A DNA stretch of 64,000 nt. Origin: Ancylobacter pratisalsi. Lineage in GTDB: Bacteria > Pseudomonadota > Alphaproteobacteria > Rhizobiales > Xanthobacteraceae. Of the stretch, positions 34,636 through 43,968 are shown in pieces. Position numbers and translations under genes: made by a program. The notes below the pieces were generated by a model. The model made no database searches. It worked only from the letters and a program-made list of their open reading frames with translations, and was not told the DNA's origin. The stretch covers positions 2,616,001 to 2,680,000 of the forward strand of contig NZ_CP048630.1 of assembly GCF_010669125.1 (NCBI RefSeq), written 5' to 3'. Every line of letters begins with the position of its first letter. The first letter of the stretch is position 1.

Positions 34636-35222
34636 ACGCGCCGCTGCGCCGTGGGCGCGACGGCACGGCAACACGCGTGCGTATCGAGACCGAGGCGCTG
34701 CGGCTGTTTGCCGAGAAGGGGGTCGACGGCACGTCGGTGCGCGACATTGCGCAGGGCGTGGGTGTGAGCGAGGGCGCGCTCTACCGCCATTTCCACTCCA
34801 AGGAGGAACTGGCGCGTGAGCTCTTTCTCTCGCGTTATGCCGCGCTGGCGGCCGAGATCTGCGCGATCGACGCCACCGAAGGAGAACTCGACGCCAAGCT
34901 GACCGATGTCGTCACGCTGGCCTGCGGGCTGTTCGACGCCGAGCCGGCGCTGTTCGCCTATCTGCTCATCCATCAGCACGATCATCTGCGCCATGTGCCG
35001 GAGGCGCCCGAGGCGAATGTCGTCGCGGCCGTGGAACGGATGTTGCGGCGCGCGGGTGTGGCACCCGCACGGGCACCGCTGGCGAGCGCCATGGCGCTTG
35101 GCTGCGTGGTGCAGCCGGCGGTGTTCGCGCTCTATGGTCGGATCGAAGGTCCGCTCCGTGCGCGGGCGGACGTGATCGCGCGGGCGGTGATGGGCGTGAT
35201 CGGATCGATGCGGGGCGGTTAG
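34632..35222 (+). CDS. TetR/AcrR family transcriptional regulator
   Basis: This 196-residue regulator has an N-terminal helix-turn-helix (RIETEALRLFAEKGVDGTSV, then GVSEGALYRHFHSKEEL) and a helical C-terminal ligand domain typical of the family. It is co-translated with the LplT-PlsC-Aas fusion (ATGA overlap), and a 28-bp palindrome lies before that operon. The simplest reading is autoregulated repression responding to a lipid or acyl-CoA. The ligand is unknown. Confidence 0.9.
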   Translation: MNAPLRRGRDGTATRVRIETEALRLFAEKGVDGTSVRDIAQGVGVSEGALYRHFHSKEELARELFLSRYAALAAEICAIDATEGELDAKLTDVVTLACGLFDAEPALFAYLLIHQHDHLRHVPEAPEANVVAAVERMLRRAGVAPARAPLASAMALGCVVQPAVFALYGRIEGPLRARADVIARAVMGVIGSMRGG

Positions 35223-35261
35223 AAAACCGCCCGTCCGGACGCCGGATTCCGGAGCGGGCGG
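35223..35261 (-). terminator. Intrinsic terminator of the dnaX-ybaB transcript
   Basis: On the minus strand a 7+5-bp stem (CCGCCCG-TCCGG paired with CCGGA-g-CGGGCGG, one bulged G) is followed by TTTT. It ends the minus-strand dnaX-ybaB transcript, directly against the tetR stop. Confidence 0.6.
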
Positions 35262-35302
35262 GTGCCCGAACAGGCCCCGCCGGCTCTTCTGTCATCGCGT
35301 TC

Positions 35303-35329
35303 GGGCCGCGCGTGTGCGGCCCGGCTTTT
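35303..35329 (+). terminator. Intrinsic terminator of the aas-tetR transcript
   Basis: GGGCCGC and GCGGCCC (7 bp, 6-base loop) are followed by GGC and TTTT at 35326-35329 on the plus strand, downstream of tetR and touching the ybaB stop. Confidence 0.55.
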
Positions 35330-35649
35330 CAGAACAGCTTCATTCCCGGAGGGATGGGCAGGCCGGCGGTGAGGTCCTGTGTCTTTTCCTGGATCAGCCG
35401 CTCGCCCTTGGTGCGGGCTTCCGTGTGGGCGGCCACGATCAGGTCTTCCAGGATTTCGGCCTCGTCGGGATTGAGCAGGCTCGGGTCGATGGTGATGGCC
35501 TTCAGCGCACCCTTGGCGGTAAGGCGCACCGTGACCATGCCGCCGCCCGCCGCGCCGTCGACCTCGATGGTTTCGAGCTCGGCCTGCATCTGCTCCATGC
35601 GGGCCTGCATCTCCTTCACCTTGGACATCATGCCGAGAAGGTCTTTCAT
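35329..35649 (-). CDS. ybaB: YbaB/EbfC family nucleoid-associated protein
   Basis: This 106-residue DNA-binding protein has the family's MKDLLGMMSKVKEMQARMEQMQ coiled helix, then VDGAAGGGMVTVRLTAKG and the ILEDLIVAAHTEARTKGERL segment. Homologues bind DNA as dimers and coat the nucleoid. It is 12 bases downstream of dnaX, the conserved dnaX-ybaB arrangement (recR usually follows but is not here). Confidence 0.96.
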   Translation of the reverse strand: MKDLLGMMSKVKEMQARMEQMQAELETIEVDGAAGGGMVTVRLTAKGALKAITIDPSLLNPDEAEILEDLIVAAHTEARTKGERLIQEKTQDLTAGLPIPPGMKLF

Positions 35650-35661
35650 GGGATCTCCTGA

Positions 35662-37614
35662 TCAGAATTCGAAGTCGTCGTCGAGATCCGCCTCGTCGCG
35701 TGCGGCGGCCATCATTTCATATTCGTCGATCGAGGCCGGGGGCGGGCCATCGTCCGGGGCCTGGGCGCGCACGTCCACGATCGAGGCGCCGGGAAAGCGC
35801 GCCAGCACGGCAGCAACAAGCGGATCGGCGCGCACGCCCGTCATCATCGCGTCCCGCTCGGAGGTGGCCTTCTCCGCGATGGTGGGCTCGCCTTCCTCGC
35901 GCGAGATGGTGACCAGCCAGCGTTTGCCGGTCCATTCGGACAGCTTGCCCTGCAGTTCCTGAACCAGGTTCGGCGAGCCGCCGGCGGCAAGCGCCATCTC
36001 CATCCGGCCGTCCTCGAAGGCGACCGGGCGGACATGGTTCTCCAGCGCGAATTTGAGGCGCAGGTCGCGCTTCTGCGACGCCAGCGCGACGAGATCGGCC
36101 AGTGTGCCGATCACCAGCGCCGGGGCGCTTTCCGGCGCGGCAGCCGGCGCCGGGGCGGGGATGCCGCGCGCGGCGACCGAAAGGTGGCTCGCCGCCGAGG
36201 GGGCGGAAGAGGGCGCGCGGCTGGGGGCGAGACGTGGCGCGGCGAAGCTGCGCGGCGCGGTTGCCGCCATGGCGGAACCACCGCCCCCGCCCGCACCCCC
36301 GCCACCGGAAGGCGCCGGGCGGCCCGCGGGCTCCTCCGCGCCATCGCGCAGGCGACGCAGCGCCTCGTCCGGGGTCGGCAGGTCGGCGGCATAGGCGAGG
36401 CGTACCAGCACCATTTCCGCCGCCTGCACCGGTTTTGCCGCCTGGTGCACCTCGGCGAGCCCCTTGGTGAGCATCTGCCAGGCGCGCGACAGCACGCGCA
36501 TTGACAGGCCCTGCGCGAAGGCGCGGCCGCGGATGCGCTCGGCCTCGATCAGCGCGGGATCGTCGCCGGTCTCGGGCAGGATCTTCAGTTTGGTGACCAG
36601 ATGGGTGAATTCGGCCAGATCGGCGATGACGACCGCCGGGTCGGCACCGGAATCATACTGCTCGCGCAGCTCGGTCAACGCCTGGCCGACATCGCCCTTC
36701 ATCAGCGCCTCGAACAGATCGATGACCCGCCCGCGATCGGCCAGCCCGAGCAGGGAGCGTACCTGCTCGCCATGAACCGTGCCGCCGGCATGGGCGATGG
36801 CCTGATCAAGCAGCGAGAGCGCGTCGCGTACCGAGCCTTCGGCCGCGCGGGCGACGAGGCTCAGCGCCTCGACGTCGATGCCGACCTCTTCGGCGTCGCA
36901 GATCGCGCGCAGATGGCGCGCCATGGTGCCGGCGTCGACACGGCGCAGGTCGAAGCGCTGGCAACGCGAGAGCACGGTGACGGGCACCTTGCGGATCTCG
37001 GTGGTGGCGAAGATGAATTTCACATGCTCGGGCGGCTCTTCCAGCGTCTTCAGCAGGCCGTTGAAGGCCGCAGTGGAGAGCATGTGCACTTCGTCGATGA
37101 TGAAGACCTTGTAGCGCGCCAGTACCGGCTTGTAGCGCGCCGCCTCGATGATCTCGCGGATGTCGCCGATACCGGTGTTGGACGCGGCGTCCATTTCCTG
37201 GACGTCGACATGGCGGCTTTCGATGATGTCGCGGCAGTGGCGGCCCAGCGTGGGCATGTCGAGGGTCGGCGCGCCGCCACCCGGCGGACCGTCGGCCGGC
37301 TCATAGTTCAGAGCGCGGGCGAGGATGCGGGCGGTGGTGGTCTTGCCCACGCCGCGCACGCCGGTGAGGATGTAGGCCTGCGCGATGCGTCCGGAGGCGA
37401 ACGCGTTCTTCAGCGTACGCACCATCGCTTCCTGACCGATGAGGTCCGTGAAGGTCTGCGGACGGTATTTGCGCGCGAGAACGCGATAGGGCGCGGCAGG
37501 CACGGAGGTGGCTGCGGTCGCCGGCAAGGGGGAAAGCAGGCCGGGCGCGCCCATGCCTGACGCGTCGTTTCCCGGATCGCGGTTGCCGATGTCGGCGTTC
37601 TCGATGTCGCTCAT
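35662..37614 (-). CDS. dnaX: DNA polymerase III subunit gamma/tau
   Basis: The clamp-loader ATPase, 650 residues from the ATG at 37614 (AAGGGGG just upstream; a further start at 37659 is possible). Walker A GVRGVGKTTTAR, FIIDEVHMLS as Walker B, and the SRC arginine-finger segment are present. The four zinc-binding cysteines of E. coli DnaX are missing (only GRHC remains), which I believe is common in alphaproteobacteria. A glycine/proline/alanine linker (residues ~425-505) leads to the tau-specific C-terminal domains. I see no obvious frameshift signal that would make a separate gamma form. Confidence 0.96.
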   Translation of the reverse strand: MSDIENADIGNRDPGNDASGMGAPGLLSPLPATAATSVPAAPYRVLARKYRPQTFTDLIGQEAMVRTLKNAFASGRIAQAYILTGVRGVGKTTTARILARALNYEPADGPPGGGAPTLDMPTLGRHCRDIIESRHVDVQEMDAASNTGIGDIREIIEAARYKPVLARYKVFIIDEVHMLSTAAFNGLLKTLEEPPEHVKFIFATTEIRKVPVTVLSRCQRFDLRRVDAGTMARHLRAICDAEEVGIDVEALSLVARAAEGSVRDALSLLDQAIAHAGGTVHGEQVRSLLGLADRGRVIDLFEALMKGDVGQALTELREQYDSGADPAVVIADLAEFTHLVTKLKILPETGDDPALIEAERIRGRAFAQGLSMRVLSRAWQMLTKGLAEVHQAAKPVQAAEMVLVRLAYAADLPTPDEALRRLRDGAEEPAGRPAPSGGGGAGGGGGSAMAATAPRSFAAPRLAPSRAPSSAPSAASHLSVAARGIPAPAPAAAPESAPALVIGTLADLVALASQKRDLRLKFALENHVRPVAFEDGRMEMALAAGGSPNLVQELQGKLSEWTGKRWLVTISREEGEPTIAEKATSERDAMMTGVRADPLVAAVLARFPGASIVDVRAQAPDDGPPPASIDEYEMMAAARDEADLDDDFEF

Positions 37615-37747
37615 GGCCCCCTTCATAGCATCGCCAGCCGCCGGAGGGGCAAGGACCACGGGCGATGGACGGGGGAAAATTCAGCTGCGGCGCGCGCGGA
37701 TGCCGGCGGCCGGCCCGTCGGGGCGGCGCAGCCGGCGAGGACGCGGC

Positions 37748-37984
37748 CTACTCGTCGAGCTTCAGATGCTCGGTGTCGCGGATGCGCACGCAGACATAGC
37801 GGCGATAGCCGTCTTCATACTGCTGCGCGGTCTCGCCCTGCAGCTTGCCCGGCAGGTCTGCCTTGAGCACGGCCTGGCAGGCCTCCTCGCTGGCATAGAC
37901 ATGCTGAACGTCGGCGGGTTTGGTGATCACGCGGATCTGGGGACCGGTGAGGACATGAAGCGCGACCATGACGATGGCCCACAT
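37748..37984 (-). CDS. Small hypothetical protein (78 aa)
   Basis: I do not recognise this protein. It begins with a short hydrophobic stretch (MWAIVMVALHVLTG) that may be a weak signal peptide or anchor. It contains two cysteines (EEACQAVL and YVCVRI) that could form a disulfide, and ends KLDE. GGAG eight bases upstream of the ATG at 37984 supports this start over one at 38062. It lies between ffs and dnaX on the same strand. Confidence 0.65.
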   Translation of the reverse strand: MWAIVMVALHVLTGPQIRVITKPADVQHVYASEEACQAVLKADLPGKLQGETAQQYEDGYRRYVCVRIRDTEHLKLDE

Positions 37985-38159
37985 GGGGATCTCTCCAATG
38001 CTGCGGACAATGTTCGACGCGAATGCGTAGAGCGACGCGGCCCGTCCCGCAAGTGTCCGCAACGGCAGGCTCTTGCACAGCAGGATGTCACAGGCGGGAG
38101 AGGGGCAGGGGGAGAAGAGGCCGAGCCGGCGGCAGGGGTGCCGCCCGGCATGGGCAAAA

Positions 38160-38260
38160 GGGTGGGAGGCTGGACAGAGACCCGATCCGGGCTCGTTGGG
38201 GCTGCTTCCTTCCGGACCTGACCCGGTTGGCGAGTGGCTCGTCCACCGCCAACCTCCCGG
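38160..38260 (-). ncRNA. ffs: Signal recognition particle RNA (4.5S type)
   Basis: Read on the minus strand, the segment contains the universal SRP domain IV core GGTCAGGTCCGGAAGGAAGC, flanked by complementary arms GGGAGG...CCTCCC that close a ~100-nt hairpin. The 3' end is followed by ACCCTTTT, a natural stop. SRP RNA binds Ffh and targets membrane proteins. Its position next to dnaX is usual in alphaproteobacteria. End points are estimated from the outer stem. Confidence 0.95.
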
Positions 38261-38264
38261 GCGC

Positions 38265-38293
38265 TATATCGGACAGATGGGCGGGGGATGCAA
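38265..38293 (-). promoter_or_regulatory. ffs promoter
   Basis: On the minus strand TTGCAT (38288-38293) and GATATA (38265-38270) are separated by exactly 17 bases, ending 4-5 bases before the predicted 5' end of SRP RNA. Confidence 0.75.
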
Positions 38294-38379
38294 GGGGGAA
38301 GCTCCGGAGCCTGTAAGCGTGGCTACGGATCGGCGGGGCGACCGCGCGACCTTCCAACCCTCGGCCGCGGCGGCGTCTT

Positions 38380-39402
<1,023 letters not shown>

Positions 39403-39441
39403 TTACGCCTGCGAAGCGGACGCGTGCAGAGGGTCTGCGGC

Positions 39442-40650
39442 TCAGGACACACGCGCGGACCTCAGGCTCGGCAGGAACCAGGCAAGCAGGCCGAAGGCGG
39501 GAAGGAAGGCGCAGACCTGATAGACGGCGTCGATGCCGTAATGGTCGGCCAGCAGCCCGAGCGCCGCAGCGGCGAGGCCGCCAAGGCCGAACACCAGACC
39601 GTAGAAGAAGCCCCCGATGAGCCCGACCCGGTTTGGCAGCAGCTCCATCGCGTAGACCAGGATCGCGGCGAAGGCGCTGGACATGATGACGTTGATGACA
39701 ACCGTCAGCACCGCCGTGGGCAGCAGCCCGACATGAGGCAGGGCGAGCGTGAACGGCAGGGCGCCGAGAATCGAGAACCAGATCACCTTGTTGCGCCCGA
39801 TCCGGTCGCCAATGATGCCGCCCACGATCACCCCCGCCGCCGAAGAGACGAGAAAGAGGAACAGCATGAGCTGCGAGGTCTGCACCGACACGTCGAAACG
39901 CTCGATCAGGTAGAAGGTGTAGAACGAGGTGAAGCTCGCCGTGTAGGCGGTCTTGGAACACAGCAGCGCGATGAGAATGGCCAGAGCGGGCAGCACTTCG
40001 ACCAGTGGGCGGCCGGGCAGGATGGTGTCCTGCGCGTCGCCCCGGCGAATAAGGCGGGCGGTGTCGAATTCGGCATGGCGTGCGGCCGTCCAGCCCAGAA
40101 GCATCATCGCGATGAGCGCGAAGGCGCAGAACCAGGCCAGGCTGGTCTGGCCGTGCGGCACCACGATGAAGGCCGCGAGCAGGGGGCCGATCGCCTGCCC
40201 GCCCTGTCCGCCGACCTGGAACAGGCCCTGCGCGAAACCATAGCGCCCGCCCGAGGCATTGCGCGCCATGCGGGTCGCCTCCGGGTGGAAGATCGACGAG
40301 CCTATTCCCACGCATGCGGCGGCGGCGAGCAGCAGCGAGAAGCTGCCGGCATAGGCCATTCCGAGCAGCCCGACGAAGGTGAAGCCCATGCCGATGACCA
40401 TGGAGTTGGGCATGGGGTGGCGGTCGGTATAGAGGCCGACCAGCGGCTGGAGCAGGGAGGCCGAGATCTGGAAGGCGAGCGTGATGAGCCCGATCTGGCC
40501 GAAATCGAGCGCGTAGGTCGCCTTGATGATCGGATAGATCGCCGGGATCAGCGACTGCATCATGTCGTTGAGCAGATGCGCACCGCTCAGCGCGATCAGC
40601 ACGGGCATGGCGGAGTGGCGGGCCAGATCCGCCGGGGTGTTGAGGGTCAT
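39442..40650 (-). CDS. fsr: MFS transporter, fosmidomycin-resistance (Fsr) family
   Basis: This 402-residue, 12-helix exporter has the Fsr-type N-terminus (SGAHLLNDMMQSLIPAIYP), GIGSSIFHPEATRMAR, and GRYGFAQGLFQVGGQGGQ. E. coli Fsr exports fosmidomycin; natural substrates are unknown. The start at 40650 (MTLNTPADLARH) fits best. The gene is on the minus strand, 87 bases from the alcohol dehydrogenase stop. Confidence 0.9.
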   Translation of the reverse strand: MTLNTPADLARHSAMPVLIALSGAHLLNDMMQSLIPAIYPIIKATYALDFGQIGLITLAFQISASLLQPLVGLYTDRHPMPNSMVIGMGFTFVGLLGMAYAGSFSLLLAAAACVGIGSSIFHPEATRMARNASGGRYGFAQGLFQVGGQGGQAIGPLLAAFIVVPHGQTSLAWFCAFALIAMMLLGWTAARHAEFDTARLIRRGDAQDTILPGRPLVEVLPALAILIALLCSKTAYTASFTSFYTFYLIERFDVSVQTSQLMLFLFLVSSAAGVIVGGIIGDRIGRNKVIWFSILGALPFTLALPHVGLLPTAVLTVVINVIMSSAFAAILVYAMELLPNRVGLIGGFFYGLVFGLGGLAAAALGLLADHYGIDAVYQVCAFLPAFGLLAWFLPSLRSARVS

Positions 40651-40737
40651 GGGAAGGGCTCGGTGTCGGACGCGCCTCTTCACTAGGGCAAAGAGACGCG
40701 TCCGACAAATGCCGCGGGCGCGTGCCGCTGGCGATTT

Positions 40738-41802
40738 TCAGGCCGCGGCCGCCGCCTTCTTCAGCGAGGCCATGTCGATGACGAAGCGGTACTTCACGTC
40801 GTTCTTCAGCATCCGCTCATAGGCTGCGTTGATGTCCGCGATGTCGATCATCTCGATATCGGAGACGATGTTGTGGGCGGCGCAGAAATCGATCATCTCC
40901 TGCGTCTCCACCATGCCGCCGATGGACGAGCCGGCGATGCTCTTGCGGCCCATGATGAGATTGAAACCCATCAGCGGATCGAGCGCGGTCAGCGCCCCCA
41001 CCAGCGTCATCGTGCCGTCGATCTTGAGCAGCGCCGCGTAGGGGTTCATGTCATGTCCGACGGGGACGGTGTTGAGCAGGAAATCGAAGCTGCCCCGCGC
41101 CTTCTCCATCGCCGCCGCGTCGCGCGAGACCAGCACCTCGTTGGCGCCGAGCCGCAGCGCATCCTTGCCCTTCTCCGGCGAGGTGGTGATCATGGTGACG
41201 CTCGCACCCATCGCCCGGGCGAACTTCACGCCCATATGGCCGAGGCCACCCAGCCCGATGACGCCGACCTTCTGTCCCGGGCCGACCTTCCAGTGCTTGA
41301 GCGGCGAATAGGTGGTGATGCCGGCGCAGAGCAGCGGGGCCGCCGCCTTGAGATCCAGCGTGTCGGGAATCTTCACCACGAAGCGCTGTTCGACCACGAT
41401 CTGGTCCGAATAGCCGCCAAAGGTCAGCGCGTCGCTACCACGCTCGCGGCCATTATAGGTCGGGGTCGGACCCTCGACGCAGTACTGTTCGAGATCCGCG
41501 GTGCAGGCGACGCAGCGCCGGCAAGAATCCACCATGCAGCCCACGCCGGCAACATCGCCCACCTTGAGCTTGGTGACCTGCGCGCCAACGCGCACCACGC
41601 GGCCGATGATCTCGTGGCCCGGGACCATGGGGAAGAGGGAATTGAACCAGTCGTTGCGGGTCTGGTGCAGATCCGAATGGCAGACGCCGCAATAGAGGAT
41701 CTCGATCTGGATGTCGTGCGGACCGGGATCGCGGCGCTCGAAGCTGAACGGAGCGAGCGGTGTCGTGGCGTCCGGCGCCGCATAGCCGATGCATTGAAAC
41801 AT
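40738..41802 (-). CDS. Zinc-dependent alcohol dehydrogenase (YahK/cinnamyl-alcohol type)
   Basis: This 354-residue medium-chain dehydrogenase probably reduces aldehydes with NADPH. Catalytic zinc ligands are in CGVCHSDLH and GHEIIG, and structural zinc cysteines in CRRCVACTADLEQYC. The Rossmann motif is GVIGLGGLGHMGVKFA, and TTSPEK follows as in NADPH-using members. The C-terminus ends KKAAAAA. The start at 41802 gives the family-typical MFQCIGYAA. The gap 41803-42088 has no gene. Confidence 0.94.
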   Translation of the reverse strand: MFQCIGYAAPDATTPLAPFSFERRDPGPHDIQIEILYCGVCHSDLHQTRNDWFNSLFPMVPGHEIIGRVVRVGAQVTKLKVGDVAGVGCMVDSCRRCVACTADLEQYCVEGPTPTYNGRERGSDALTFGGYSDQIVVEQRFVVKIPDTLDLKAAAPLLCAGITTYSPLKHWKVGPGQKVGVIGLGGLGHMGVKFARAMGASVTMITTSPEKGKDALRLGANEVLVSRDAAAMEKARGSFDFLLNTVPVGHDMNPYAALLKIDGTMTLVGALTALDPLMGFNLIMGRKSIAGSSIGGMVETQEMIDFCAAHNIVSDIEMIDIADINAAYERMLKNDVKYRFVIDMASLKKAAAAA

Positions 41803-42015
41803 GTGCGAGTATCCGATGAGCGCGCGTCCTCAGGGCCTTGACGCTGTGCAGGGCGCGACGCGCGGGTGCCCCCACCACTCTCCATGCTCGGACCCGGCGG
41901 TGCTGGCGTCAACCGTTGCACGGCAATGGACCGGTCTTTTGTCGGTGTTTTGAACGAGCAGGACCTTCCGCACGCGATGCCCGTGGCGGGAGCGGCCCTG
42001 TGTCGTCTATAGGTG

Positions 42016-42049
42016 GGGAGGCGGGCCCACCGCCCTACCACCGCCTCCC
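42016..42049 (+). other. Hairpin in the leader of the HIT-nudC operon
   Basis: GGGAGGCGG and CCGCCTCCC form a 9-bp perfect stem with a 16-base loop, 40 bases before the HIT gene start and just after a TCTATAGG that could be a -10 element. It may be a leader structure; the remainder of 41803-42015 shows no feature I can name. Confidence 0.35.
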
Positions 42050-42088
42050 TTGTCTCCCTCACGACCGCCGAACCGTTGCAGCCGAGCC

Positions 42089-42514
42089 ATGACCAACGAC
42101 ACGCCAGACTTCGTCCTCGACCCGCGCCTTGAGGCTGACAGCTTCCCGGTGATGGAGCTTGCCCTTTCGACCTTGCGCTTGATGGACGACGCCCGATTTC
42201 CCTGGCTGATCCTGGTGCCGCGCCGGCCGGGGCTGGCCGAGCTGATCGACCTCGACCCGTCGGCGCGTGCGGCGCTGACCGCCGAGATTGACCAGGCAAG
42301 CCGCACGCTCAGGTCGGTGACCGATTGCCACAAGCTGAACGTGGCCGCGCTCGGCAACATGGTGCGGCAGCTGCATGTTCACGTCATCGCCCGGTTCGAG
42401 AGCGATGCCGCCTGGCCCGGCCCGGTGTGGGGCGTGGGTGAGCGCAGGAGCTATGCCGCGCCGCAGGCCATGATGCTGGGCGCCAGGATTCGCGCCGCCA
42501 TCGAGGCCGGCTAA
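42089..42514 (+). CDS. HIT-family protein
   Basis: A 141-residue nucleotide-binding protein of the histidine-triad superfamily. The motif reads QLHVHVIAR, so the first histidine of the H-x-H-x-H triad is glutamine, as in a common alphaproteobacterial branch. The remaining His-Val-His supports nucleotide hydrolase or transferase chemistry. The start at 42089 (MTNDTPDFVLD) is typical. Its stop overlaps the nudC start by one base (TAATG), so both may handle nucleotide by-products. Confidence 0.9.
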   Translation: MTNDTPDFVLDPRLEADSFPVMELALSTLRLMDDARFPWLILVPRRPGLAELIDLDPSARAALTAEIDQASRTLRSVTDCHKLNVAALGNMVRQLHVHVIARFESDAAWPGPVWGVGERRSYAAPQAMMLGARIRAAIEAG

Positions 42515-43479
42515 TGACCATGGATACCGTACTGGAGGGCTTCGGAGCCTGGCCGCATATGGGCTACACCGGCGGGCGGCTCGACCGGGCGAGCGAGCGT
42601 CGTGGCGAGGCAGCCGTGATGCTGGGCGACCCGCAGGCGAGAACCTGCCTGATCGCCGGGGAGAGCATCGTGTTGAGGCCGGCGCCGGATGCGGCCACCG
42701 GGCTCAGCGCCATGTTCGGCATCGCCGAGGCGGTGGCGCTCGGCGGACGGCAGGGCGAGGCGTGCCTTCTCGGGCTCGACGGGCAGGTGCCGCATTTCGT
42801 GCTTCCGCTGCACGCGGCCGCGCTGGCCCCGCTCACCGAGCGTGCGGATCTCACCGTCATCGATCTGCGCGCCATCGCCGTGGAGGGGCTGGTCGCGCCC
42901 GAGGAGATCGGCGAACTCGCCACCGCCAAGGCGATGCTCGCCTGGCACGCGCGGCGCACCTTCTGCTCCAATTGCGGCGGGCGGCTGGAAATGGCCGAGG
43001 CCGGCTGGCGGCGGGAATGCCCCAATTGCGGCGCGCAGCATTTTCCGCGCACCGATCCGGTGGTGATCATGCTCACCGTGGATGGCGATCGCTGCCTGCT
43101 GGGGCGCTCCGCCCGCTTTGCCCCGGGCATGTGGTCGTGCCTTGCCGGCTTCGTCGAGCCGGGCGAGACCTTCGAGCAGGCCGCGCGCCGGGAGACCATG
43201 GAGGAAGCGGGCATCCGCACCGGAGCGGCGCGTTACCTGGCCTCCCAGCCCTGGCCGTTCCCGATGTCGGTGATGATCGGCTACCACCTTGAGGCGGAGA
43301 GCCGCGACATCACCATTGATCCGGTGGAACTGGAGGGCGCGCGCTGGTTCTCGCGCGAGGAAGCCGCGCTGTTGCTGACGCGCACGCATCCCGATGGGCT
43401 CGTGGCGCCACCGCCGATGGCGATCGCTCATCACCTGCTCCGCGCCTTCGTGGAAGGCCGCGATCCCCCGCTGGGATGA
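42514..43479 (+). CDS. nudC: NAD(+) diphosphatase / NAD-cap decapping enzyme NudC
   Basis: This 321-residue enzyme splits NADH to NMNH and AMP and can remove NAD caps from RNA. A zinc ribbon has C151, C154, C169 and C172 (CSNC...CPNC). The Nudix box runs from G212 to I234 (G-x5-E-x7-RE-x2-EE-x-G-I), and SQPWPFPMSVM is the NudC-specific motif. The start overlaps the upstream stop by one base; an in-frame ATG at 42520 is equally possible. Confidence 0.96.
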   Translation: MTMDTVLEGFGAWPHMGYTGGRLDRASERRGEAAVMLGDPQARTCLIAGESIVLRPAPDAATGLSAMFGIAEAVALGGRQGEACLLGLDGQVPHFVLPLHAAALAPLTERADLTVIDLRAIAVEGLVAPEEIGELATAKAMLAWHARRTFCSNCGGRLEMAEAGWRRECPNCGAQHFPRTDPVVIMLTVDGDRCLLGRSARFAPGMWSCLAGFVEPGETFEQAARRETMEEAGIRTGAARYLASQPWPFPMSVMIGYHLEAESRDITIDPVELEGARWFSREEAALLLTRTHPDGLVAPPPMAIAHHLLRAFVEGRDPPLG

Positions 43480-43517
43480 GGCCGGCGCGCCTATTCCGGG
43501 ATCATGTCGAATATGCC

Positions 43518-43548
43518 TTGACCTAGAGCGCGCTCGAACTCGTAGAGA
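43518..43548 (+). promoter_or_regulatory. MerR-type promoter with 19-bp spacer
   Basis: TTGACC (43518-43523) and TAGAGA (43543-43548) are separated by 19 bases, the stretched spacing typical of promoters that MerR regulators activate by DNA distortion. The spacer contains the palindrome GAGCGCGCTC (43526-43535) within a CTAGAGC-like operator resembling those of AdhR/NmlR-type regulators. It lies 31 bases before the merR start, so autoregulation is likely. Confidence 0.7.
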
Positions 43549-43578
43549 TGAGGGCGTCGCAACGGTATCGGGGCAAGA

Positions 43579-43968
43579 ATGAAGATCGGCGAGCTGGCCC
43601 GGCGCACGGGCCTTTCGGTCCATACGCTGCGTTATTACGAGCGGATCGGCCTGCTGCCGCGCGTGGCGCGCGACGCCTCCCGCCAGCGGGATTACGACGT
43701 CTCGATCCTGCCGTGGATCGATTTTCTCGGACGGTTGAAAACCACCGGGATGCCGATCCGCGACATGCTGCGCTACGCCGCGCTGCGGGCGAGGGGCGAA
43801 GCGACCGCAGCGGAGCGGCGCGACCTGCTCGCGGCGCACCGCGCAAGGGTTCGCTCCAACATCACCGAGCTTGAGAACTGCCTGGCCGTCCTCGACACCA
43901 AGATCGCCGGCTATGCCGACGCTTTCACCGAGGAGATTCACGATGACACAAGTAAACGCCACCGATGA
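43579..43968 (+). CDS. MerR family transcriptional regulator
   Basis: This 129-residue protein has a MerR winged helix (MKIGELARRTGLSVHTLRYYERIGLLP), then a dimerisation helix (residues ~75-120) with one cysteine in ELENCLAVL. No metal-binding cysteine array is seen, so it belongs to the AdhR/YfmP-like group sensing electrophiles or organics. It overlaps the downstream gene by 26 bases, and a 19-bp-spacer promoter precedes it. Confidence 0.93.
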   Translation: MKIGELARRTGLSVHTLRYYERIGLLPRVARDASRQRDYDVSILPWIDFLGRLKTTGMPIRDMLRYAALRARGEATAAERRDLLAAHRARVRSNITELENCLAVLDTKIAGYADAFTEEIHDDTSKRHR

